A DNA stretch of 39,976 nucleotides. Origin: Betaproteobacteria bacterium. GTDB lineage: Bacteria; Pseudomonadota; Gammaproteobacteria; Burkholderiales; SG8-39. This document shows positions 8,449 through 15,951 of this stretch, in pieces. The translations under genes were made by a program, and so were the position numbers. The notes below the pieces were generated by a model. The model was not told the origin of the DNA. It ran no database searches and saw nothing but the letters and a program-made list of their open reading frames with translations. The first letter of the stretch is position 1. Every line of letters begins with the position of its first letter. The stretch lies in contig VBBY01000021.1 of the NCBI GenBank assembly GCA_005881595.1, positions 1-39,976 on the forward strand, in the 5' to 3' direction.

Positions 8449-10863
8449 GTGCCCGGCATCGCTATTGCGATAACGGTACTTAGTGCCGCTCTTTCAGCGT
8501 GGGTCGGCGCACGCCTGCTCGCCGGCGGCGCGTGGGTGCGGCAGCCCGGCGTCGACGAGAGCTCGCACAGTCTCCGCAAGGTCCACAGCAATCCCACACC
8601 CCGTGTCGGCGGCATCGCCGTTGCGCTCGGCGTTATCTGGGGCTTGCTCTCGGCCGGGGTCTGGCAAGGGCAGATGACGCTGGGGGTTCTGCTGCTGGTC
8701 TGCATCGCGCCCGGGCTTCTGTGGGGGCTGATCGAGGATCTTTCCAGGCGCGGCGCGGTGCTCGTGCGCCTGGCTTTCACGGGCATCTCGGCGGCGCTGG
8801 GTTTCATTCTGCTCGACACCCGCATTACCGGTGTCGACCTCCCTGTTCTGGACCATCTTCTCGCGATTCCCGCCTTTTCGTTTGCCCTCACCGTAGTGGC
8901 CGTGGCGGGGGTGGCGAGCTCGATCAACATGATCGACAGGCTGAACGGCCTGTCGGGGTTCACGACGCTGCTGGCGGCCCTCGGGCTCGCGCTCGTGGCG
9001 TGGACGGTGAACGACGCGTTCGTCTTCACGGCCGCGTGCGCGGTGGCCGCGAGCCTGGCCGGGTTCGTCCTGGTCAGTTTCCCGCGCGGGCGGATTTTTC
9101 TCGGCGACGGCGGGGCGTATTTCGTCGGGCTGGTGCTGGCGCTGCTTTCGCTCATGCTGGTGCAGCGGAACACCGAGGTCTCGGCGTGGTTTCCACTGGT
9201 GCTCCTCGCCTACCCGATCTGGGAGACGCTGTTCACGATGCTCCGGCGCTGGCGGCACGGAGTGTCGCCGCTGCGCCCGAACGCGCTGCACCCGCACACG
9301 CTCGTGTATCACCGCGTCGTGCGCTGGAAGCGCCGCAGCGCCACCGCCTCGGACACGACGCGCCGCAATTCGACTGCCTCGCTCGCCCTGTGGTGGATAC
9401 CCGCCGTGTGCTTCGCGCTTGCGGTGGCGTTCTGGGACCGCACCGGCGTTCTGCAGCTCGCGTCCATCGGCTTCATCCTCGTCTACGGCTTCATCTACCG
9501 GCGCATCGCGCGCTTCGGCGTGCCGCGGTGGCTGGTGATCCGCGTAAGGCCCGGGCAGGCGCCTGTCAGCCCGGCATCGGCGGGCGCGAAGATCGTTTTC
9601 GTGAACCGGTTCTTCTTCCCCGACCTCTCTGCGACCAGCCAGCTGCTTACCGAGCTGACGCTCGACCTCGCGGAGCGCGCGGAAGTCCACGTGGTGACTA
9701 GCCGGCTGAGGTACGACGATCCCGCCGCGCGGCTTCCGGCCCGCGCGCAGTATCGGGGTGTAACGATTCACCGCGTCTGGACAGCCGGCTTCGGCCGGTT
9801 CTGCCTGCGCGGGCGCGCGGTCGACTACCTGACTTTCTACTTCACCTGCGCGGTGCGGCTGATGTCGCTCGTGCGCAGCGGCGATGTGGTGGTCATCAAG
9901 ACCGATCCGCCGCTGCTGTCGATTGTCGCCGCGCCGATCGTCCTGCTGCGCGGCGCGAGGCTCGTCAACTGGCTGCAGGATATTTTCCCGGAGGTGGTCG
10001 GCGCCGTCGGCATCCGGCTTTTCAGCGGCCGCCTCGGCCGGCTGGTGCAAAGGCTGCGCGACTGGTCGCTTGCGTCGGCGGAGGTCAATGTCGTGCTGGG
10101 CGACACGATGCGCGAGGTGCTGCGCCGGCGCGGGATAGCCGAGCGGCAACTGCGCGTGATCGCAAATTGGGCCGATGGCGCTGCCCTTCGGCCGTCGGCT
10201 CCGGAACAGAACGCTCTGCGCGGCGAGTGGCGGCTCAGCGACCGTTTTGTCGTCGCCTACTCCGGAAACATGGGCCGCGTCCACGAATACGAAACGATCC
10301 TCGGGGCCGCAGAGCTCCTTCGCGCCAGCTGCCGGATTGCTTTCGTATTCATCGGCAGCGGCGTGCGGATGCGTGACCTCAAGGCCGAAGCAAGGCGGCG
10401 CGAGCTGGACCTCAGCTTCATGGACTACCAGCCACGCGAGTCTCTTGCGCAAAGCCTCGGCGCGGCGGACTTGCACCTGGTTTGCCTGCGTCCGCAGGTC
10501 GAGGGACTGGTGGTGCCGAGCAAGTTCTACGGCGCCGCGGCGGTGGGCAGGCCGGTGATCTACATCGGCGATCCTGATGGGGAGATCGGATCCGTCGTTC
10601 GCCGCTTCAATTGCGGCATCGCGGTCAGGAATGGCGACCGCCATGGGCTCGCGAAAGCGATTCGCCACCTGGCGGCGAGCCCGGATCTTTGCCGCGCCCT
10701 GGGCGACAACGCGCGCAGCGCGTTCGAGGCAAACTGGGACCGGACCATTGCCGCCGCGAAGTGGGCCGATCTGCTCGCCGCGGTTTCCGCGCAGGGCCTG
10801 CCGGCTCCGGCCTTCGGCGCCGCAGTCGAGAATCCGGCCGCCGTCCTGGCCGATGGTCCATGA
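8449..10863 (+). CDS. Fusion of a WecA/MraY-like phosphoglycosyl transferase with a WbuB-like GT4 glycosyltransferase
   Basis: One uninterrupted 804-residue frame holds two enzymes. Residues 1 to about 345 are a polyprenyl-phosphate sugar-1-phosphate transferase: VHSNPTPRVGGIAVALG, the acidic GLIEDLSRR, SINMIDRLNGLSG, and IFLGDGGAYFVG, with about ten membrane segments. From about residue 381 a GT4 begins (KIVFVNRFFFPDLSATSQLL), with VVIKTDPPLLS, NWLQDIFPEVVGAVG, VAYSGNMGRVHEYE and VVPSKFYGAAAVGRPVIYIG. The first domain would start the lipid-linked repeat unit and the second would add the next sugar. DGFNGL in relatives is here DRLNGL, a change beside the catalytic Asp. The start is GTG at 8449 behind a G-rich ribosome binding site. 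I know these two activities as separate neighbours in other clusters, hence the interest. Confidence 0.85.
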   Translation: MPGIAIAITVLSAALSAWVGARLLAGGAWVRQPGVDESSHSLRKVHSNPTPRVGGIAVALGVIWGLLSAGVWQGQMTLGVLLLVCIAPGLLWGLIEDLSRRGAVLVRLAFTGISAALGFILLDTRITGVDLPVLDHLLAIPAFSFALTVVAVAGVASSINMIDRLNGLSGFTTLLAALGLALVAWTVNDAFVFTAACAVAASLAGFVLVSFPRGRIFLGDGGAYFVGLVLALLSLMLVQRNTEVSAWFPLVLLAYPIWETLFTMLRRWRHGVSPLRPNALHPHTLVYHRVVRWKRRSATASDTTRRNSTASLALWWIPAVCFALAVAFWDRTGVLQLASIGFILVYGFIYRRIARFGVPRWLVIRVRPGQAPVSPASAGAKIVFVNRFFFPDLSATSQLLTELTLDLAERAEVHVVTSRLRYDDPAARLPARAQYRGVTIHRVWTAGFGRFCLRGRAVDYLTFYFTCAVRLMSLVRSGDVVVIKTDPPLLSIVAAPIVLLRGARLVNWLQDIFPEVVGAVGIRLFSGRLGRLVQRLRDWSLASAEVNVVLGDTMREVLRRRGIAERQLRVIANWADGAALRPSAPEQNALRGEWRLSDRFVVAYSGNMGRVHEYETILGAAELLRASCRIAFVFIGSGVRMRDLKAEARRRELDLSFMDYQPRESLAQSLGAADLHLVCLRPQVEGLVVPSKFYGAAAVGRPVIYIGDPDGEIGSVVRRFNCGIAVRNGDRHGLAKAIRHLAASPDLCRALGDNARSAFEANWDRTIAAAKWADLLAAVSAQGLPAPAFGAAVENPAAVLADGP

Positions 10864-10913
10864 GAGAATTCCAACCAAGCCTTGAGAGAAGGCGCCGTGG
10901 GGAGAGACCCGGA

Positions 10914-11590
10914 ATGGTTCGCTTGCTCGCAGCAGTTGCATTGGCCGCGGCGCTGCCGCTGGCCGCTTACGCCAACGGGGTGGTCCAGTCGATGAAGGGC
11001 GATGTTCGGGCCGGTCCCGTGGGCCAGACGGCCAGAACGGTGGCTGTGGACCAGCGCCTCACGCCCGGGACGGCGGTGGTGACGGGAGCCGACGCGCAGG
11101 TGGTCCTGCGCTTCGACGACGGCCAGCAGGTCGTGCTCAACCAGAACACCGAGTTCCGCATCGTCGATTTCCGCTATGACGCGAGCGACGCGAAGGTGGA
11201 CCGCACGGTGTTCGACCTGATCAAGGGCGCGCTGCGGATGGCCTCGGGCGCGATAGTCGGGCGCAACCGGCAGGCGGTCGCGCTTCCGTTACCAATGCCG
11301 CAGGCACTGTGGCGCTCGGCGCAGGGACCTTCGGCACCGTCGCCACTTCGGCGGCGCTGGCGACCGCGATCCCGGCTTCGGCGCTGCCGGCGGCCGCTTC
11401 GGCGGCGTTCAGCAGCATGAGCGCCGCGGCCGGCGTCGCCGCGGCAGGCGGCGCGTCCGCGGGTGCGGCCGGAACGGGCGCGGCCGGCGGCGCGGGCGGC
11501 GTCGGCGCGGCCGGGGTCGCGGCGGGAGCCGCGGCGGCGGCCGGGGTCGCGGCGAGCACCAGGAAGTCGAGCACGACCTCGCACCACTGA
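10914..11590 (+). pseudogene. FecR-domain secreted protein gene with an internal frame change
   Basis: The frame from ATG 10914 (ribosome binding site GGGGAGAG) gives a signal peptide (MVRLLAAVALAAALPLAAYA) and a FecR-like domain: NGVVQSMKGDVRAG, LTPGTAVVTGADAQVVLRFDDG, FDLIKGALRMASG. After GRNRQAVAL the frame degenerates into Arg-rich sequence and stops at 11420. A different frame then carries SVTNAAGTVALGAGTFGTVA, ALATAIPASALPAAASAAF and a Gly/Ala-rich tail to 11590. In relatives that I remember these two pieces belong to one protein and are joined by a TPTATIGIRGT-type segment absent here. So about 30 codons seem deleted with a frame change near 11285. A sequencing or assembly error is the alternative. 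Confidence 0.65.
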
Positions 11591-11621
11591 CCATAGCTGC
11601 CGACCGCGCAATCGCTCAGGA

Positions 11622-11652
11622 AAAGGCCCCCATGCGGGGCCTTTCTCTTTTG
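11622..11652 (+). terminator. Terminator-like hairpin with the next gene's ATG in its loop
   Basis: Arms AAAGGCCCC (11622-11630) and GGGGCCTTT (11636-11644) pair perfectly over nine bases around a five-base loop CATGC, followed by CTCTTTT. This is the form of a Rho-independent terminator after the FecR gene. The loop holds the ATG (11632-11634) of the next large gene, so the hairpin could both end upstream transcription and limit translation of the downstream gene. Confidence 0.6.
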
Positions 11653-14457
11653 GTGGCTTCGCTTTTTCTCGCGGTGCTGCCGGCGTCAGTTCTCGCCGCC
11701 GAGCCGAGCGTCACCGGGCAAACCGGGCTGATCAGCATGCCCGACGCGCGCTTCGCGCCGGAGGGAAGCTGGCGCACCGGCATGAGCTTCATGCGCCCCT
11801 ACCAGGCGCTCTGGACGAACGTCACGCTGTTCCCCTGGATGGAAGGCTCGTTTCGCTATACGCGCATCTACCACGTTCCGGGCTTTCCCGAAGACCAGGC
11901 CATCGGCTACGGCGACTACAAGGACAAGTCCTTCGACGCGAAGCTGCAGCTCGTTCCCGAGCGGGGAGCCTGGCCGGCGATCGCGCTCGGAGCGCAGGAC
12001 GCCGGCGGCGGCACCGGGATCTTCCGCGCGCTGTACGGCGCGGCCTCCAAGCGCGTCGGCGACGTGGACTTGACCCTCGGCTACGGCAGGCAGCGCATCG
12101 ACGGCGTCTTCGGCGGCGCGCGCTGGTCGCCGTCGAGCCTGCCGAGCTGGAGCCTGGTCGCGGAGTACGACGCCTACAACTACCAGCGCGATTTCAGCTC
12201 CGACCTGTCCGGCGCGGCGAATTACAAGAAGGCGCCGGCGGTCGGCATCGAGTACCGCTGGGGCTGGCTCGGCGCGAAGCTCTTCTCCTCGCACGAGCAC
12301 CTCGGCTTCAACACTTACATCAGCGTGCCGCTCGAGCAACGCGAGTTCATCCCGAAGGTCGACGAGCCGGCGCCGTACACGAAGATCAACCCGCGCCCGA
12401 CCGAAGCGCAATGGCAGGAGGACGACCGGCACCGCGCGCGCCTCCTGCGCGCGCTCAGGGAGCAGGACTTCCGGAACGTGCGCATCGGCTACCACAACGG
12501 CCGGCTCGAGGCGAGCCTCACCAATTTCCGCATCTCGTCGATGCCGCGCGCGGTCGGACGGGCAGCGCGCACCATGCTCTCCTTCGCGCCGCTCGAAGTC
12601 CGCGAGCTCCGCATCACCTACCTGGAAGGCTCGCTGCCGGTCACCACGTACACGTTCATCAACGTGCCGCTCCTGCAGCGCTACTTCAACGGCCTCGCCT
12701 CGCGCGGGCAGCTCGCCCCCTACGTGGCGATCGAGTACGCCGGCCCGGACGCGCTGCGCGAGGAAGCCGACCGCGCCGAGACTCTCATCACCTTCCAGGA
12801 GCCGCTGCCGCAGAGCCTGGTGCTGCAGACCAACGAGGCCGACTTCTTCGCGCTGCGCGGCGAGAACGTGGCCGGAGGCCGCGTGTACGTGCGGCCCGCC
12901 TTCTCCAGCTTCTTCAACGATCCGAGCGGCGCTTTCCGCTACGACCTGTCGATCGTAGGCAACTACAGCCGCGCGCTCGCCGAGCAGACCTTCCTGCAGG
13001 CGCAGGCCTACCTGCCGCTCTACGAGAACATCAGCGACGTCACCAGTCCGTCCAACAGCGAGCTGCCGCACGTGCGCTCGGACATCGCCGAGTACCGGCG
13101 CCACAACCACCTCAAGCTGTCGCAGCTCCTGGTCAACCGGTTCTACCATTCCTCGGAGCGGGTCTACGCCAGGCTCTCGGGCGGCATCTACGAGGAGATG
13201 TTCAGCGGCGCCGGCGGGCAAGTGCTGTATCTGCCGCGCGACGGCCGCTGGGGCGCCGACCTCGACGTCAACTGGCTCAAGCAGCGCGACTTCGACGGCT
13301 GGTTCGGCCACCAGCACTACGAGACGGTGACCGCCATCGCCTCGCTCAACTACCGCATGGCGCACGGCGTCACCGGCACGCTGCGGGCCGGGCGCTTCCT
13401 CGCCCGCGACGAGGGCGTGCGCGCCGAGGTGAAGCGGCGCTTCGCCTCGGGCTTCGAGGTCGGCGCCTGGTACACGGTGACCAACGGCAACGACATCACC
13501 TCGCCCGGCTCGCCCTCGAACCCCTACTACGACAAGGGCGTGTTCATGCTGTGGCGCCTCGACACGCTGCTCACTCGCGACACGCAGGCCGTCGCCGGCT
13601 TCTCGCTCTCGCCGTGGACGCGCGACGTCGGGCAGATGGTCGCCTCGCCCGGCGACCTGTACAGCCTGCTTGAGGACCCGGTCTACCGCATGCACTCGCG
13701 CGACGGCCTCTCGCGCTTCGGCGACCGCGACGACGACTACGACCTGCCGTCGCTGGGGACCGGGCGCGACCGCATCTGGCCGGACCTGGTCGCCGACGAC
13801 TTCTTCAGCGGCCTGCGCGCCGCCGGCGAGGTCGACTGGCTGCGCACGGCGGCGCTCGGCACCGGGATCGTCGTCGGCTCGGCGCTGCTCGACCATGCCG
13901 CCTGGCGCTTCGCGGAGCGCCACAAGGACGCGCACTGGATGAAGCAGGGCATCCGCGTGGGCAACGCGCTGCCGGTAGCGGGGCTAGGGCTCTCGGCCGT
14001 CTTCGCGTTCGACAAGTCGCGGCCGCGGCTCTCCGACACCGGGGTGGCGGCGCTCGAGGCGGGCGGCCTGGCGCTGCTGGCGAGCAGCGGGATCAAGTAC
14101 GTCGCCGGGCGCGCCCGTCCGACGGCCGGGGTCGGCCAGAGCGACTTCCACGCCGGCAGCCGGGACGACCGCTTCCATTCCTTCCCGTCGCGCCATGCGG
14201 CGATCATGTGGGCGGCGGTCACGCCGTACGCAAAGGAGTACGGCATGGAGTGGCTCTACGGCGTCGCCGCGCTCACCAACGCCGCGCGCACCGGCAGCCG
14301 CGAGCACTGGCTCTCCGATACCGTCGGCGGCGCCGTGCTCGGCTATGCCATCGGCAGCCTGGCATGGGAAGCGCGCCGCGAATCGCGTCGCGGCAAGAAC
14401 GGGCCGTCGCTGGCGGTCGGACCGGGTACAGTCGGGCTGGCATGGGAGCTGCCGTGA
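11632..14457 (+). CDS. YjbH-family outer-membrane polysaccharide protein fused to a C-terminal PAP2 phosphatase domain
   Basis: The 941-residue protein starts with a clear signal peptide (MRGLSLLVASLFLAVLPASVLAA). Residues about 25-700 resemble YjbH (exopolysaccharide-associated outer-membrane protein), with SVTGQTGLISMPDARFAPEG near the N-terminus and many alternating beta-type segments. Residues about 735-925 form a PAP2 domain with all three phosphatase motifs: KYVAGRARP (Lys822), FPSRHAA (Arg854, His855; SR replaces the usual SG) and SREHWLSD (889-896). The domain order places the phosphatase in the periplasm or outer membrane; undecaprenyl-diphosphate or another phospholipid headgroup is a possible substrate, but this is inference. 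The ATG lies in the loop of a terminator-like hairpin; the upstream AGGAAAAGG can serve as ribosome binding site. The stop overlaps the next gene's GTG. Confidence 0.8.
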   Translation: MRGLSLLVASLFLAVLPASVLAAEPSVTGQTGLISMPDARFAPEGSWRTGMSFMRPYQALWTNVTLFPWMEGSFRYTRIYHVPGFPEDQAIGYGDYKDKSFDAKLQLVPERGAWPAIALGAQDAGGGTGIFRALYGAASKRVGDVDLTLGYGRQRIDGVFGGARWSPSSLPSWSLVAEYDAYNYQRDFSSDLSGAANYKKAPAVGIEYRWGWLGAKLFSSHEHLGFNTYISVPLEQREFIPKVDEPAPYTKINPRPTEAQWQEDDRHRARLLRALREQDFRNVRIGYHNGRLEASLTNFRISSMPRAVGRAARTMLSFAPLEVRELRITYLEGSLPVTTYTFINVPLLQRYFNGLASRGQLAPYVAIEYAGPDALREEADRAETLITFQEPLPQSLVLQTNEADFFALRGENVAGGRVYVRPAFSSFFNDPSGAFRYDLSIVGNYSRALAEQTFLQAQAYLPLYENISDVTSPSNSELPHVRSDIAEYRRHNHLKLSQLLVNRFYHSSERVYARLSGGIYEEMFSGAGGQVLYLPRDGRWGADLDVNWLKQRDFDGWFGHQHYETVTAIASLNYRMAHGVTGTLRAGRFLARDEGVRAEVKRRFASGFEVGAWYTVTNGNDITSPGSPSNPYYDKGVFMLWRLDTLLTRDTQAVAGFSLSPWTRDVGQMVASPGDLYSLLEDPVYRMHSRDGLSRFGDRDDDYDLPSLGTGRDRIWPDLVADDFFSGLRAAGEVDWLRTAALGTGIVVGSALLDHAAWRFAERHKDAHWMKQGIRVGNALPVAGLGLSAVFAFDKSRPRLSDTGVAALEAGGLALLASSGIKYVAGRARPTAGVGQSDFHAGSRDDRFHSFPSRHAAIMWAAVTPYAKEYGMEWLYGVAALTNAARTGSREHWLSDTVGGAVLGYAIGSLAWEARRESRRGKNGPSLAVGPGTVGLAWELP

Positions 14458-14484
14458 GAAAAACGTGGTCTGTCCCTGTTTTTC
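14454..14484 (+). repeat. Diverged copy of the hairpin repeat at the YjbH-PAP2/MORN gene junction
   Basis: GTGAGAAAAACGTGGTCTGT followed by CCCTGTTTTTC aligns with the copies at 17256 and 18533. It still folds (AAAAAC...GTTTTT outer pairs, GG/CC inner pairs, with a mismatch). It contains the upstream stop (TGA, 14455-14457) and the GTG start of the MORN gene. Confidence 0.6.
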
Positions 14485-15137
14485 TGTTGTTCGTTTCAAG
14501 CGCGCAAGGTCAAGGCTGCCGCGTGCTCGATCCCGAGCTGCAGGGGAGCTACGCCGGGCCGTGCGTGAACGGGCTCGCCGAGGGTCATGGCAGCGCGAGC
14601 GGGGCGGCGCAATACGAGGGCGGGTTCAAGGCCGGGCGCAAGCACGGCAAGGGCGTGAAGGCCTGGCCCAATGGCGATCGCTACGAGGGCGATTTCGTCG
14701 AGGACCGCAAGGAGGGCGTGGGCGCCTATGCGTGGGGCCGCGGCAAGTGGGCGGGCGAGCGCTACGAGGGCGCTTTCAGCAACGACCGCCGCAGCGGCTT
14801 CGGCGTGTACCGCTGGCCGAGCGGCGATGTCTACGCCGGCCCCTGGAAGGACGACGCCTTCGCCGGGCCGCCGACGCAGATGATGCGGGCGCGCGCGCAG
14901 TTCGAGAAGGAAGCGCGCGCCGCGGTGGCGAAGGAAGGCCAGAAGGTCTGCCGCGAGATGCAGGTGGGGATCGGCGGCCGCGACTGGATCCGGGGCGTGG
15001 TCGTGGCGACCGGCGAGGACCAGGTCGCGGTGCGCATCGACGACGCCGGCCGGCAGCCGCACGTCGTCGCGAACGTCGAAGTCCACAGCGGCGAAGTCGT
15101 CTGGGATGTCCCGCAGGCGTGGACGCCGTGCTTCTAG
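14454..15137 (+). CDS. Exported MORN-repeat protein
   Basis: The start chosen is GTG 14454, which overlaps the previous stop (GTGA) and follows GGGAG at five bases; it gives MRKTWSVPVFLLFVSSAQGQG, a short signal peptide. An ATG at 14442 in the same frame is possible. Residues about 45-130 hold three to four MORN repeats (YEGGFKAGRKHGKG, YEGDFVEDRKEGVG, YEGAFSNDRRSGFG, YAGPWKDDAFAG). A C-terminal part of about 95 residues (KVCREMQVGIGGRDWIRGVV onward) is not recognised. The first ten codons lie in a copy of the hairpin repeat that also forms the starts of fahA and dsbB. A role at the cell envelope beside the YjbH-PAP2 protein is inferred from position only. Confidence 0.75.
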   Translation: MRKTWSVPVFLLFVSSAQGQGCRVLDPELQGSYAGPCVNGLAEGHGSASGAAQYEGGFKAGRKHGKGVKAWPNGDRYEGDFVEDRKEGVGAYAWGRGKWAGERYEGAFSNDRRSGFGVYRWPSGDVYAGPWKDDAFAGPPTQMMRARAQFEKEARAAVAKEGQKVCREMQVGIGGRDWIRGVVVATGEDQVAVRIDDAGRQPHVVANVEVHSGEVVWDVPQAWTPCF

Positions 15138-15577
15138 CTGGGATGCAGGCAGGCGCTCGAGCGCAAGCCGCTCTTCCGCAGGTCGCCCGCGATCTGGTCG
15201 CAGCTCGCCTTCGCCGTTTCCTCCGGTCCGACCACCGCGATGCGCAGGCCGCTCGACACGACCCAGTGCAGCCGCACCGGCTCGCCGCTATGAACCGCCA
15301 GGTCGATCGCCTCGCTCTTGCGCTCGCAGCGCGCGAAGACCACCTTGCACTCCTTGCATTGGTCCTTCACCGGGCCGAGAAAGCGCTCGTTCGCCGCGCC
15401 GCAATCCCGGCGGTCGTCCGTAGGATCCATCAGCGCGGTGTAGCTGACGCCGTCGGGCGAGGCGATCCTCACCACCGGGTAATAGACCTGGCTCGCGACG
15501 TGCATGTACGCCAGCACGCCGCCGGCTGCGATCATCGCCAGGGCGATGGCGGCGTTTTTGACTGCGCTAGCCGCCAC
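15134..15577 (-). CDS. Membrane-anchored protein of unknown function
   Basis: The 147-residue product starts with one hydrophobic segment (NAAIALAMIAAGGVLAYMHVA) that acts as a signal anchor, followed by a periplasmic part with five cysteines (DCGAAN, CKECKVVFARC, SCDQIAG) and a sixth near the C-terminus. The Cys content suggests disulfides or metal binding, but I do not recognise a family. The start is GTG at 15577, inside the last codons of the upstream Gly/Ala-rich gene (11-base overlap), so translation is probably coupled. The stop codons of this gene and the converging MORN gene overlap. Confidence 0.6.
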   Translation of the reverse strand: MAASAVKNAAIALAMIAAGGVLAYMHVASQVYYPVVRIASPDGVSYTALMDPTDDRRDCGAANERFLGPVKDQCKECKVVFARCERKSEAIDLAVHSGEPVRLHWVVSSGLRIAVVGPEETAKASCDQIAGDLRKSGLRSSACLHPS

Positions 15578-15872
15578 CCCTGCCGCCGCCTTTGCCCGGG
15601 TTGTTCGGGCCTTTCTTGCTCTTGTTGAGGTGCGAGGTGGACGACGAGCCCGCGCTCGCGGCTCTCGCCGCGGCCGCGGCGACGGCCGCCGCGGCTACGC
15701 CCGCGGTGGGACCCCCGGCTGCGGCGCCTGCCGCTCCGCCCACGTTCGCGCCTGCTGCCGTGCCGCCGGCCGCTCCGCCCGCAACCCCCGGAGGCGTGCG
15801 CGGCTGCGCGACGACAAGACCCGAGATAAACAATGCAGACAGCAACAGCCCTGCCTTGCTATAACTTCCCAT
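15567..15872 (-). CDS. Small Gly/Ala-rich exported protein
   Basis: The ATG at 15872 is preceded by AGGGGA at good spacing and gives a 101-residue protein. A signal peptide (MGSYSKAGLLLSALFISGLVVA) is followed by a low-complexity Gly/Ala region and an AGSSSTSHLNKSKKG segment, then a Gly-rich basic tail (NNPGKGGGRGGG). The Ala-rich to SSTSH transition resembles the end of the broken FecR-domain gene at 10914-11590 (STRKSSTTSHH), so the two may share an ancestor or a partner. Such a composition suggests a flexible surface or matrix component. Function is unknown. Confidence 0.6.
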   Translation of the reverse strand: MGSYSKAGLLLSALFISGLVVAQPRTPPGVAGGAAGGTAAGANVGGAAGAAAGGPTAGVAAAAVAAAAARAASAGSSSTSHLNKSKKGPNNPGKGGGRGGG

Positions 15873-15951
15873 GGTTACTTTCCCCTGATTCACGGTATCG
15901 CTAATAATTCGAGCTTGCAACAGGTGTACAGATAATCACCCATTCTGTTCC

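Noticed and set aside
8494-10941. Very long open frame on the minus strand (815 codons) opposite the phosphoglycosyl transferase fusion
   Set aside because: It is rich in Arg, Ala, Glu and His without any domain, as expected for the antisense of a GC-rich gene; the plus-strand frame has full family motifs.
11463-13935. Long open frames overlapping the YjbH-PAP2 gene (plus strand 11463-13673, minus strand 11686-13935)
   Set aside because: Composition is dominated by Arg/Ala or Val/Glu with no motifs; they are shadows of the 941-residue gene.
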